Assembly: GCA_021229015.1 (NCBI GenBank)
Contig: CM037783.1
Span: 31,252,088-31,316,087 of the forward strand
From: Solen grandis
Taxonomy: Eukaryota; Mollusca; Bivalvia; Adapedonta; Solenidae
DNA: 64,000 bases
Direction of reading: 5' to 3'
The position numbers and the translations under genes are program-made. This document shows, one piece after another, positions 12,149-23,384 of this stretch. The notes under the pieces were generated by a model. The model was not told where the DNA came from. It did not search any database and saw only the letters and a program-made list of their open reading frames with translations. Within the stretch, counting starts at the first letter, position 1; every line of letters starts with the position of its first letter.

Positions 12149-12800
12149 GATTATTTAAGCAACTTTACTAAATGTTTACAAAAGACGTCAACATGCGCCA
12201 GTGTGCACACCTCGTGTGTAGGGATCGGTGAAGTAAACACTGCCATATATGATATCACGTGAATAAGGCGGAGTATAATTTGAAATAATGACTCTTAACA
12301 GTTAAATCACAATTAAGTAGACAAGCCTTGCAAAATCTCGAACTCTTAACAAATTAAATCGACCAGAAATTTGAATTTTTGGGCTCACTGACTAGATAGA
12401 AATAGAGGGCAAACTCTAAACAAAGTTACTCCATTTGGCCCTTTTAGCTAACGGACAAATTAGCTTGCAGCGTCTTGAACGGATGACATTTGTTGATCAT
12501 TTTGTTTCAAACATCTACACATATACACGCCAATTGTATCTCAAGCTGGCAATAATTACATTGTACTTTACATATATTTTCAATAGCTTATCATTTTCAT
12601 AATTTGGAATTAGCTGTACAAATTAATCGAGTGATGCAAAATAAAGTCGGAAATTGCATGTTTCAACAACGGTTAAGTGAATGTGTCAAAACCTCAAAGG
12701 ATTATTGGTAACGCATACTGCAACTGATATTATAAGTAACATAAATAGAATGATTTGACACAACATTAAATCATTGTCAACACTTGTTAAGTTTGTTTGC
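12013..12800. other. Unassigned AT-rich sequence
   Basis: Apart from the weak minus-strand coding-like segment, no gene or repeat is recognised in this interval. Confidence 0.4.
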
Positions 12801-12802
12801 TT

Positions 12803-12865
12803 GTTGGGTTTAACGTCCCACCGACAGTATTTCAGTCATTATGAGACGATGTCCACTTCATGCGG
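12803..12865 (-). repeat. SINE-2 3' end fragment
   Basis: GTTGGGTTTAACGTCCCACC, CAGTATTTCAGTCATTATGAG and ACGATGTCCACTT are the reverse complement of the SINE-2 3' end. Only about 60 bp are present, adjoining family X copy E. Confidence 0.75.
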
Positions 12866-14190
12866 GTATAGTTCTCTCAAATATGCATCGCAAATCACCT
12901 TTCAACACAGGCACTCTTTCCTGCGTAGAAACGTCCGGATTTAGGGTAACCAACCCAATAACCGCCTTCTTTTCCTACTTCAAATTGCTAAATTTTCCTG
13001 TACAAGCCCTTATCCGAAAAACATGAATATTTGCCATGTTTGTTGACGGATTCACTTGAAATTTTCAGGACTTTTTGCACATTGTGGGTTACGGCATTCG
13101 TGCAAATTTCTACTTCATACATCAACTTGCAGAATTAATATGATTTTTTTTAATAATTCTTGCTTAAATATGCATGACGTCATAATCAAGTGACCAAACA
13201 AATATTCCTAGCAGAATACATCATTTCACTTTTCAGTGTGTTAATCCTGAAGAAATATAATTTTGTGGTTTAATTTCGTTAAAAGTACACTTTTCGCATT
13301 CCTGTCATAACTCAATCAATTCAACCCCTATCTTCAAAAACAAAGTATCACCTGAAAGGTCTTTCAAAGCACTACAGATTTTACCTACAGTGTCCAGGTA
13401 GAATTTTTTTCGTTTTTGAGATACCGATGGCCGAATAAAAACACCAATAACTGACATATGACCTTGACCGTTACGATTTTCCGAAAACGGAAGTAACTAA
13501 AGTAAATGAGATGCTATGTTGCACATTCAGTGAAAATTTTATGCAAATCGGTCAAAAATTAAGGCATATTGGGCTTAAAAAACCTACATTTTGGCTTAAA
13601 AGTTTCTTAACGCTCACGACGTCATTTTACGTCATTTGACGTCAGTCTTTTTAGAGCTATAAGAAATTGATAAGACACATGTTCTGTACAAATTTTAAGT
13701 TTCTAGCTTATCTGAAAGCTTCGTAATACTAAAAGAAATATTCAGGTCCAAAGTTCGAAACCTGGTTCATCCATAGATCCTTGGTCTTTTTGAATGTTGC
13801 AAAATGTATATAATCCTGAACAATTAAGTCGCAATTCATACTTTCTGAGAAAAAATCAAGTCAATTGGTCAAACAAATGACGGCTGTAGAGCGCGTACAA
13901 GCTTTGGAAGCTTTTTTTCAACCCTGACGTCACGTGACATCATTGGAAGAAACAAATTGCTGCAATCAAAAGCGCCAAAGTCACTGTGCATACTGTTAAA
14001 ATTTCATGCAGCTGCCTTGTCGGTAACCTGTTTTAATTTGAACCTCAAAAGGAAGAAAACAGTAGAATAATAATAAGAAAAAAACATAACAAACCCAACT
14101 GGTCTTTCTTCTTGAGGCAAAAAGCCCTAATGATAAGAAAAAACATAACAAACCCAATAGGACTTTCTGCTTGAGACAGAAAGCCCTAAT
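12866..14190 (+). mobile_element. Family X dispersed element, copy E
   Basis: The 5' region (TCTCAAATATGCATCGCAA, CGTCCGGATTTAGGGTAACC, AAAAACATGAATAT) is closely repeated in copy F at 14,276 and, more diverged, in copies A and G. One body unit follows, with CATAGATCC, TGACGGCTGTAGAGCGCGTA and TGACGTCA at 13,175, 13,637 and 13,925. The tail at 14,060-14,187 is AATAATAATAAG plus two consecutive ACATAACAAACCCAA strings, each followed by its own hairpin. Confidence 0.75.
14101..14186 (+). repeat. Two tandem family X tail hairpins
   Basis: Hairpin 1 (14,101-14,127) has partly decayed arms, CTTTCTTC and GCAAAAAG. Hairpin 2 (14,160-14,186) is CTTTCTG-C-TTGAGA-CAGAAAG. Each is preceded by ACATAACAAACCCAA and followed by CCTAAT. 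Two complete tails without a body between them indicate repeated insertion at, or duplication of, the 3' end. Confidence 0.75.
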
Positions 14191-14195
14191 AAAAT

Positions 14196-15790
14196 TTTGA
14201 AGAAAGCCGTAATAACAAAGGTAACATGCTTATCGGTCCTGGTGTACACCAATGCATCCTAAAATGCACCTCCTTCTCTCAAATATGCATCGCAATTCAC
14301 CTTTCAACACGGGCACTCCTTCCTGCGTATGAACGTCCGGATCTAGGGTAACCAACCAATAACCGCTTTCCTTTTTTAAACTTCAAATTGCTAGATTTCC
14401 ATATACAAGCCCTTATACGAAAAACATGAATATCTGCCATGTTTGATGACGTAATAATTTGTAATTTTCACGACTTTTTGCACATCTTATGTTGCATAAT
14501 TCCTGCAAATTTGGACTTCATACATTGACTTGCAATTTTATATGATTTTTTTAATAATTCATGCTTTAGTATTCATGACGTCACAATCACGTGACCAAAC
14601 ACATATTTCTGGCAATATACATCACTTCAGTTTTAAGTTTGTTTATCCTGAAAAAATCATAATAATTGACTCAAAGTTCATGAAGCTACAGCATTTCAAT
14701 TTCGTTAAAAGTAGATACTTTTCGTTTTTTTCTGCCATAACTCAACCGTTTGAACCCAGATCTTCAAAATCTTAATATCACCTGAAAGGGCTTTCAAAGC
14801 ACTACAAACTTTACTCATAATGTCTACGTAGAATATTTTTCGTTTTTGAGATACCGATGGCCGAATAAAAAACACCTAAAACTGACATATGACCTTGACC
14901 TTTGCGATTTTCCGGAAACGGGGGTCAATATGCACGGTGTGATACAAGGTTGCACTTTATTTGAAAGAAACATGACAATCTGTCAAAAACTCAAGCCTGC
15001 AGATTCTAAAAGCCGCTTATTTCGAAAGCAAAATTTCTTATCATAGTGTGACGTCAAATGCCGTCACACGACGTCAGTTGCCAAATAATGAAAAGAAGAC
15101 CTCAGGACACATACGCTATCCAACTTTCACGCTTCTAATTTATCAGGAGCCTTTGTAACACGAAATAATATTTTTAAGACCAAAGTTCGAATCTCGATTT
15201 TGACATAAAATCTCGAACTTTTGGAATTTTGAAAATTCAAGAAAGTATGCACATCTACATTCCAACTTACACCTTCTGTTACAATATCAAGTCAATCGGA
15301 CCAATATTGACGGCTGCAGAGCGCGAACCAAATTTGGTAGCTCATTTGAACTGTGACGTCAAATGACGTCATTTGATGCTGAAAATTATTACATTCAGAA
15401 GGGCCAAAGTCACTCTGATTACTGTACAAATTACATGCTGCTGGTTTATTGGCAACCTGTTTTAATTTGAACCTCAAAAGGAGGAAAAATGATAATAATA
15501 AGAAGAAAAAACATAACAAACCCAATAGGACTTTCTGCTTGAGGCAGAAAGCCCTAATAAAAAACAGTACAAACCCAATAAAAAAAAAAAAAATAAAAAA
15601 AAAGAACAAACCCAATAGACTTCTGCTAGGCAGAAACCTAATAAAAACATACAAACCCAAAAAAAAAAAAAAAAAAAAAAAAAAAAACAGAACAAACCCA
15701 ATATGACCTTCTGTCAGTAGGCAGAAATTCCTAATAAACATAACAAACCCTATACGTTTTACGTTTTCCGCAGGGTTGTGGAAAGCCGTA
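14196..15790 (+). mobile_element. Family X dispersed element, copy F
   Basis: It begins with the short head GAAGAAAGCCGTAATAAC at 14,199, and from 14,276 the 5' part closely follows copy E. One body unit (GACACATACGCTATCCAAC, AAGTTCGAATCTCG, GCTGCAGAGCGCGAACC) carries TGACGTCA at 14,576, 15,049, 15,354 and 15,364. It then reaches AACCTGTTTTAATTTGAACC, shared with copy E, and a tail array at 15,480-15,790. Antisense open frames over the tail (15,292-15,861) are phenylalanine-rich translations of poly-A and are not genes. Confidence 0.75.
15505..15790 (+). repeat. Array of four consecutive family X tails with hairpins
   Basis: Four hairpins follow each other without body sequence: 15,528-15,554 (CTTTCTGC/GCAGAAAG), 15,617-15,638 (shortened, TTCTGC/GCAGAA), 15,704-15,731 (CTTCTG with a degenerate partner) and 15,761-15,788 (TTTTCCGCA with a TGTGGAAA partner). 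Each is preceded by an ACAAACCC string and A-rich spacer, including poly-A runs at 15,580-15,605 and 15,659-15,687. The third and fourth have different stem sequences, yet pairing is largely kept. Confidence 0.8.
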
Positions 15791-15798
15791 AAAAGAAA

Positions 15799-15799
<1 letters not shown>

Positions 15800-15836
<37 letters not shown>
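15800..15836. repeat. (GA)n microsatellite
   Basis: A perfect GA run of about 18 repeats lies immediately after the last family X tail. Confidence 0.95.
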
Positions 15837-15839
<3 letters not shown>

Positions 15840-15840
15840 A

Positions 15841-17830
15841 GAACGTACGGAATAAATTCAAATCACGCGTTTTTTTTGTTGTTTTTTTTGTTTATTTGTT
15901 TGGGTTTTTTTGCGGTTTTTTTTATTCATTTTAAGTCGTTTTGGAATCAATTTCTTATGGGTTGGAACAATACTTTGCGCCTGGGAAGGTCATGTAAAGT
16001 CGAACCAAAACCTTCGGATCCACTGTTAGGTTCTTTTCCACTGGACTGTTGCGCCCTTAAAAGCGCATGAATCATTACACTTTTTACCAATATATATGAT
16101 AAAATAAATCCGGATTCGGTGAATGTATACAAAGTCGGGTATTTCGATTTTTTATATAAAAACTACAGATCTGACATATGGTTTTAAAATGACATCGAAA
16201 AAGCGTTATCTCCCGATTAAAAAAATGTCTTGTTTTAAAACAAGTAGTATTAGTTGGGATATCATGCATTTTATACCTTTACGAAAAGGTATTTCCGAAA
16301 GGAATTCTCTGACCATTGTTCTTAACACTGTACATTAAACTACTGATAAAAATAATTTCGTTTAAATGGTAAACCAGTATTTATAAGAACATTTCGGAAA
16401 CATTTTATGTTGTTTGGTTAAGATTTGCACTGAATAATCATCCTACTGGACACATACACACGTTAAGTCTCAGTAATAAACAACAATAACCATAGAAACA
16501 ACAACAACGAATTCAACAATAACAACAAAAAAAGGAACATTTAATTTAACACACATTTTGTCAACACTTGTGTAAATTTCCATAAAAGATCATAAATAAA
16601 GATATTGTTTTAACCATTATATCAAATCACCTATTTAATGTATTAAATATATGATATAAGTACAAATTTTAAGATTATATAGATACAATTACCTTGAAAA
16701 TATTTGAAATTATCCAAAAATTTCTTCACCGAACTTGAAAACGTTTTCACTTAACACTGAACTGAACAACAGGACACACTCAAAATGCGCGCACAACTGT
16801 TATGCACACAAAAGGAAGTTTTTCCTTCATTTATCAAGTGGCTAACCCACGTGACATTTTAATTAGCTAACTTTCTTAATCAAGATACCCAAATAAGGCG
16901 AACACCATATTTATATCAGATTTTATCTTGGTATATATAATATGTCACTTTAAAAATCGTTTTTAACTCCTGTGACCCAGATATGCTACAAACCGGAATC
17001 ATTTGGCAAGTGTAAAACACTGTACATGGGAAAGTGTTGGGGTTTTTTTTTTTCGCAAACGCCACTTTGGGGAAAAATAGATTAAATATAGAATAGGATA
17101 TCCCCTAAGCAAATGCTTGCAGTACCATGTGACACGTTCTGCAGCATGGCGTCTTTATCAGTTACAAATGTACATATAGAGAATTCGTAAGTTCGGACTG
17201 TTAAGTCATCGAATGCACGAAGAAGAAATGTGATCACTCAGGTGACGGCGAATCTAAATATGCATAGTGAACCATAATATATGACATAAGTTAAACACTT
17301 ATAAAATCACAGATTACTTAGTAAATTGCCAAGTGTCATATATGATTGTAATGGGGGGAATGTAAATTTCACTATTCGAAAAGTACTTCAACCGTTGTGA
17401 CGCCATGACGTCATTGGTAACGTCATCAAACTGTCTTCTTTTTTCTTCTTCAAACTGTCGTCGGCACAAATCTGAACTTATATAATTCTACAAATAGTGG
17501 GGCTGTTAAGGGCCATATATTAGTGGAATCGTGCACATTGGGTTGAAAGCATGAAACCTGACACACATTCTAAACTACCCATACTGAATATTTTTTAGAT
17601 ATAAAACCAAGTCAACAGCATCCCATGTTGGCCGTGACGGCCATTATAAAAGATGGCCGATAAGTTCTTCAAATCCTTTTATCTTTCTAACTAGATATAG
17701 TAAACGTATGTCGCAGGGTAAGTTTGACTGCGGATATTCCTCAAAAGAAACCCCATATAGTCAAATTCATTGATTTTCTTATCCTCATTACATATAGTCA
17801 TACTCATTCATTTTCACATTTTCATTCCGT
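15841..17830. other. Unassigned sequence
   Basis: No coding region is recognised. It contains a (CAA)n-like stretch at about 16,480-16,530 and T-rich runs near 15,870-15,930 and 17,041. A region at 17,610-17,660 carries closely spaced GGCCGTGACGGCC and GATGGCC motifs. Confidence 0.45.
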
Positions 17831-18086
17831 TCCCTAGAGGGTAAAGTCGCTGACTTTAACACTCACTCAGCCGCTCACCGCGTGGGTTCGAATCCCGGCA
17901 GGGTCATTCGGATTTTCATGTGAGGAACCCTTCCAGCTGGCTTGCGGTAGGTCGGTGGTTCTACGCGGATGTTTCCGTGCATTCGGGGTCTTCCTCCACC
18001 TGTAATTAGCTGGACGTCGATATATGACTGAAATACTGTCGAAGCGAGGGTTAACTCAAATAGTCAAGACAAGTCAAGTCAAGTCA
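17831..18086 (+). repeat. SINE-1 (tRNA-derived), copy 1
   Basis: The tRNA-like head has a B box GGTTCGAATCC at 17,885-17,895 and an A-box-like start that is better preserved in the 42-kb copy. A strongly conserved central block follows (CCAGCTGGCTTGCGGTAGGT, then CGGTGGTTCTAC and GTGCATTCGGGGTCTTCC). The 3' end is ATGACTGAAATACTGTCG plus GTCAAGTCAAG-type short repeats. The conserved middle suggests one of the deeply conserved metazoan SINE domain superfamilies, but I cannot confirm which. Confidence 0.85.
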
Positions 18087-18190
18087 TTACATATCGTCAT
18101 ATCTATATTATTTATTTCAGTCAACTATATTCTCAAATCTTTAACCCTGGTGACGGATGTACTTACTTCCTCTTTTTAACCTCGCATACG

Positions 18191-18470
18191 CACTCTATTA
18201 AAACTGGTCAATGTCGAGAGCCACGCCTTCGTTACTCTTGAAACCTAACACTTCTTAGAGTGCGCCCGCCTGTATTTTCAGTATGTGAGTTGCTGGGAGT
18301 TATAGTTGAATGTATAACTTACATGTTTTAATTCATTACTTTTCGTGACATTATTGTTTTCATTGTTTTTGAATATTTTCTTCCTGTCATGTTGCAAGGG
18401 CACTCTATTAAAACGGGTCAATGGCGAGAGCCACGCCTTCGTTTCTCTAGAAACCTAACACTTCTTAGAG
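18191..18470. repeat. Direct duplication of a 70-bp segment
   Basis: The segments at 18,191-18,260 and 18,401-18,470 (CACTCTATTAAAAC, GAGAGCCACGCCTTCGTT, AAACCTAACACTTCTTAGAG) are nearly identical and spaced by 210 bp. They lie directly upstream of the promoter candidate. Confidence 0.9.
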
Positions 18471-18559
18471 CTTATTTTCAGGCTAAACCCAACTATCACA
18501 GCCCAGCCGAGAGCTAAACCCTAATCTTTTTTTGTTTGTTTTTTTGTTCAGAAACCTGA

Positions 18560-18770
18560 CAATTCCAGTTCGCAACATTGGTGGCCAGTGTTACTTTCGG
18601 TTTGGCAAGGTCAAGTCGGCCATTACACAACGACGAGAGCCGAGGGCGCCGCAGATTACCCGTATATTTGCGACTGACGTCATTTGGTATAATATTCAAT
18701 ACAACCAATCAGAGAGGGGGTTTCCCGGATTCCGGCGTAAACAACATGGCTGCGCCCATAGCGGTAAACT
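18560..18770 (+). promoter_or_regulatory. Candidate promoter and short first exon
   Basis: This is the most CpG-rich short stretch in its neighbourhood. It has an exact CRE (TGACGTCA, 18,675-18,682) and a CCAAT box (ACCAATCAGAG, CCAAT at 18,705). An initiator-like context AACATGGCTGC overlaps an ATG at 18,746 in a good start context and resembles the YY1/initiator motif often found at starts of housekeeping genes. The frame reads M-A-A-P-I-A and meets a GTAAAC donor-like site at 18,764; otherwise it stops after nine codons. No downstream exon could be identified within the window. This CRE is not part of a family X unit. The call is inference from motif grouping. Confidence 0.35.
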
Positions 18771-18789
18771 GTTGACAGTTTGGCCTTAA

Positions 18790-19206
18790 GTTTCTTCTCT
18801 TTTCGAACTGTGTTATGGCAATTGTTACGCTACATATACTTTTCTTGGGAGTTTATCTCTTCAGCGCTTTACTGGAAAAGATGTGAATTTAAACTGTACG
18901 CTGGCACGCATGTTCACTTATCTGTCAACGTTGGATTGGTAATTCTCATATCATCGTTGGAGCTGTAAATCCTTTTGTCAACGTTGGATTTATTAGGCAT
19001 ATAGCAATGAACTTCCTATAGTGTTACTATCATAGACCATCAGCATCGACGACCTGGTGTAAAAAAAACTCTCTACAATTAATGTTATTTAATTCCTTGT
19101 CTACAGTTAACTTTTAATATTAGATGCAAGAAACATTCAATTAGGAATAATTCAGTTGGACTTCATTGAAAAAAACACAAAAAAACAACAACAAAAGATA
19201 GATAGA

Positions 19207-19237
<31 letters not shown>

Positions 19238-19880
19238 AAAAAACATTGACATTTAGAAACTTTGAAATAGACAATGTTTGTGTATTATCCTTGCTGATTG
19301 TTTAAATGTTAAACTTCATCTTTTACTTCAGTAGAGTGAGACATTGCTGAAGCTGTCTGAGAGTGAATCATGCCTTTAGAACTACATACCTTAGCATGGG
19401 AGTCATAAAAGATAAATCAAGCTAATATCACCATGGTCAGGCGGTAAGCACTTTACTAACACTTATCATCTCATATTTTCATTTGTATCTATATTCTGCA
19501 TGTTTCCCCACACCAAGCCATGGTGAGGTTAGGTTGAATTGAAGAACAGTTCTTTTAAACCACCTATGATTTTGTTGAGGTTATTGCCCCTCTTTTCTGT
19601 ATAAAGTTTTGCAATTACTGAATCAGCCCTGATGTCATATACTGCTATTTCAGTGTAAAATTTGTCTAAAAGTGGTTAGCTTAATCAGTCCTATTATCAT
19701 AAGTGCGGTTTTCCCGTATTGTTTTGCTGTGAAATCACAGTATAAACAATTGCTTGACAAATATTCGAAAACAAAAAGTGCAGACAGAATTGTTTAAAAA
19801 AATTGAAGGAGAAGATCCAGAGCAGACTGCAAAGGAGAAAAAAGGTAATTTCTGTTTAAGATTCAGGTTGTTCCAGAGTG
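18790..19880. other. Unassigned sequence with TAAA microsatellite
   Basis: No coding region is recognised. A (TAAA)n tract lies at about 19,198-19,240. If the first-exon candidate is real, this would be intron. Confidence 0.4.
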
Positions 19881-19889
19881 AATGTCACT

Positions 19890-21297
19890 ATGGAAGCAAC
19901 TTATAACATTACAGATATGGCAGAGCACGAACTGAATTATTTTGTGGAGCTGGTGCGCAAATTTGGGCGCTACCATGTAACGCCAGTGCAGGGAATGTAG
20001 ATCCCCATTATCGATCACTCGTTCGTGCCCAAATACAGATTCCATGCTCTCCAAGATTCCCTCCTCCGACTTCATTAGCACCACGTCATTTCATTCCAGT
20101 GAACTCAACCCCATTACCTGTGTTTAACCCAAGAACGCTCCGCCACCTTTATCATTCACCTATGGCTCTGAACCCTTTGGTGCCAGGGGTTCCAGCAGGA
20201 CACCCAAGGTTCCAGAATTTTCAGGTGGAACACCAGGCGACGATTTTGACATTTGGGTGTACGAAGTTTACTGCCTAATTCGCAGTTAACAATAACCAGG
20301 TACTGATGGAGGCAGTTCGTAGAAGCCTTAAAGGTAAGGCAAGGTCTGTGCTCTTATCCCTTGGTGAGACAGCAACTCTGCAGCAAATTATCTCTGAGAT
20401 GAAGGGTTTGTATGGCAATGTAGCCTCAAGTGAAAGGCTGAAGGAAAAGTTTTATGCTGCTGTGCAAGGAGAGGGTGAATCAGTGGCTGAATATAGCCTG
20501 CGCATTGAGTAGCTATTGAGGTATTATAGTGCGGGACTTGATGCACCCACAAGAAACCAAATGTTAGCATGCCGTCTTTGGTCCGGATTGGGGGATGAGA
20601 CCTTGAAAAATATGTCCAGATAATCTTCAGATAGTAAGTTTGAAACTATTTAAGAGTTTAACACCTTAAACAAAGAGCTAAGGAAAACTGAGCAGGATTT
20701 GGAGAGAATTAAAGCTATGAAGCCTGAACAAAAAGAGAAATGAAACTCTAGTCAAGAAGATGAGAGCATGGAAGGGAATGAGAGATAGTGTGAGGATGTG
20801 TCAGTGAATTTAACAGCTGTTGAGAACAAACTTTTAAAGCAAATGCAGGAATTTTCAAACCAATTTAGAAAACTTAATGCCAGGTAAGATGGTGTGGAAA
20901 AAGATTTTAAATCCCTCAAACCGCAAGACAAACAGCAGATTCCTAGTGGTAACATGAAATGGCAGGGTCCAAAGGGTCAGGGATATAAGAAATATAACAG
21001 TAAGTCCAAGCCTTTAAACCCATAGAGACCTCCTTAGAAGGGTCTAAAGGAGGTCTGAGTCCTGGACAGAAAGATCCAAAACTTGTTCCATCGGTAGGAA
21101 AGGTCCGTGTGTGTAAAGTACACTTTGATGTACATGAATGTACAGCTTTGCTGGATACAGGCTCCAAGTATCTCTTTTGTCTGAATCCTTCTATAATTAT
21201 CTTGACCCAAAACCTACACTTCTGAAGCTTTCAGATTTTAAACTTGATATAAGGGGAGCTAGTGACAACTCCATACCTTATTCAGACCAAGAATGAG
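19890..21297 (+). pseudogene. Ty3/gypsy- or PNMA-type gag-protease remnant
   Basis: Three disabled segments line up in order. At 20,209-20,286 (frame 1) a gag-like start reads VPEFSGGTPGDDFDIWVYEV. After a +1 frameshift near 20,287, frame 2 gives MEAVRRSLKGKARSVLLSLG at 20,306 onward and ends QGEGESVAEYSLRIE before a TAG at 20,510. Reading on through that stop gives a LACRLWSGLGDETLKN-like match and a charged KELRKTEQDLERIKAM stretch with more stops. At about 21,054-21,190 an aspartic-protease segment carries the active-site motif ALLDTGS, with its Asp codon at 21,154. A GASDNSIPY flap-like segment follows to about 21,290. Gag of this type occurs in Ty3/gypsy elements and in domesticated PNMA-like genes. 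There is no zinc knuckle, reverse transcriptase or LTR in view. With a frameshift and several stops it is dead as read here. Confidence 0.75.
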
Positions 21298-23380
21298 AAT
21301 GATATGAGATGGAAATATTGTTAGCCCGTGTACAAGTGACAAGTTATATCACACTTGGAAGATATGGAAAGACTATTTCGATGGAAACATCAGTCCGGAT
21401 ATTAGAAGGCTTAGAATTCCATCCGGGCAACCTAAAGTAAACGAATAAAATCAGTCATTTCATGATTATATTGAAATCAACATTGACCAAATGACGGTAT
21501 GCCGTCTAGGCGTCTATTTAAAACCTCAGCCTTGCTGTTTTGAAATAGCTCTGACACCTGTAGTGGCGCCCTCTGTCGGTAAAATACGACATGCGGAATT
21601 TTCGCCAGTAGCATTTTTGTTTGCATTATGGCAATTCTATCTTTCATATTTGTATTTGAAGAATTGTTTTCTAAGGTAAATTTTCACGTGACTTTGTTTC
21701 TTCTTCAAAATAATGGTCAATAACTTCCGATTAAAACCTACATTTTCAATCTTATGTGTTAATCAAAATAAAGAATAAGCAAGTTAAACTACACCATAGA
21801 ATCTTCATTTAAGAATGTGTAATATATGCACGTTAACTCCAAACTTTAACTTTAAACGTAAATATGTTAAACAGAAACTTTTTACAAGTAACAATTTCAA
21901 GATGTAATAATTATTTTGAACATGTAATAAGCAATCTGTAAAGATAGTTAACATGAATTGTGATAAGCGTTGTTACCTAAATTAGGACAGGAAATGAACC
22001 GGCGGATATCTCCTCCCATACATAACTACTAATGTTACTAAATATCCAATCAAGGAACCGAATGTAATATTTTTAAAACATTTACGTTGTATGTGGTAGT
22101 ATATTAAATACTTTCAAAAATCTTTGAGATCGTTAAAAAAGTATTTTTCATTGAAAAGATATTTCTAAAATTAAAAGTGTATAAGAAAAAAAGAGTAAAA
22201 ATCTGAACTTAGTTAATCTTCGTTTAAGTGTGAGAGTAAGTCAATATCAGCAATGCTACTAGACCATATTTTAGTTATTTATCGGCGTTATTTCTTGCAC
22301 AAATATATTTTGACATTGGTTTTAAGTAATACAGATGTGAAACATTAAGCTTCGGCCATCCAACCTGAGATAAAACAGTAAGGATAAACTATGCTCACAA
22401 TAAAACGCCACTGTCTTATCGTACACGTCTAATAATAAATTTATCAACACAAAAATAAAGTAAAATAAATTTAGTTTTATTTCTGTAGTTCTGTAGATGA
22501 TGGTGTCTCGTTTTCTTTTTAAAATAGACCCCTTGCATCCATTGTACAGACGTGGTACAGATCCTGGTCTGATCAGAAATACGAGTGGATCATAATCATC
22601 TTCATTGTAATCATTCATTGTAAATTTTGTTTATTCCAAGAATAAGATGATGTAACTATTTTCATATAATTATTTTTTGTATATATGATGTTAAAATGTC
22701 AATACAATCCACCATGACTGTCCTTTCTACTCGTATGTCGTTACTTCGTGTATGTCCATATTGTTCACTCTTATTCAATCTCAAAAAACTTTGCATGTTT
22801 GTTTTTCGCATAACTATTGTTATATAGGTCCAAACCATTTAACATGTAAACCCTGTGATTCACGGATGTCATTCTTTTGAATAAGTGGAACATCCGGCCA
22901 CTGTTTGCTTTAGTTTTACGTAACGCCTTAAAAAAAAGTGAACACGATTTTACCGTGCACTGTCTGTACATATGTGAAATTGGTCATAAATGTCTCAATA
23001 ATATCATCAAATTCCAAGAGAAAGGAAAACACAAACAATTTGATTTTTTCCAAACTTGCAATGCCGCGACGTTCTGTAAGTTAGCGTATTGAAGCGTTGA
23101 TAATGCTTAGTAGAGGTGATTCCGTCGATGTTGTAGCATGAACATTAAATTAACGGTAGATAATTACGTGATTTTTGTGGTAACGCTTACTGACAATATG
23201 GCTGACTAAAACCTTCGATTCAGGCCCATTTTTCAGGTAATTTTATATTATTATATCATTCATACTTATGTATAAAACCCACCGCAGACTACACGAAAGA
23301 AAAGTGTTAGTCTCAGCTAATTTTATCTTTATCTTCATGCTAACAGGTTTTTTTTCAAACACTAAAATTCGACCGGTTTT
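21298..23380. other. Unassigned sequence
   Basis: No supported gene. A TAGTGGCGCCCTCTGTCGG stretch at about 21,560 sits within a short open frame (21,491-21,679) and is followed by a TAAGGTAAAT donor-like site, but nothing connects it to other exons. The 98-codon minus-strand frame at 22,322-22,618 shows no recognisable domain. Confidence 0.4.
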
Positions 23381-23384
23381 GGTC

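Noticed and set aside
15292..15861. 189-codon minus-strand frame with Leu/Ser and Phe runs, superficially signal-peptide-like
   Set aside because: It is a translation of the (GA)n tract, poly-A runs and family X tails.
22322..22618. 98-codon minus-strand open frame
   Set aside because: No recognisable domain, AT-rich hydrophobic composition and no neighbouring exon or splice context; indistinguishable from chance.
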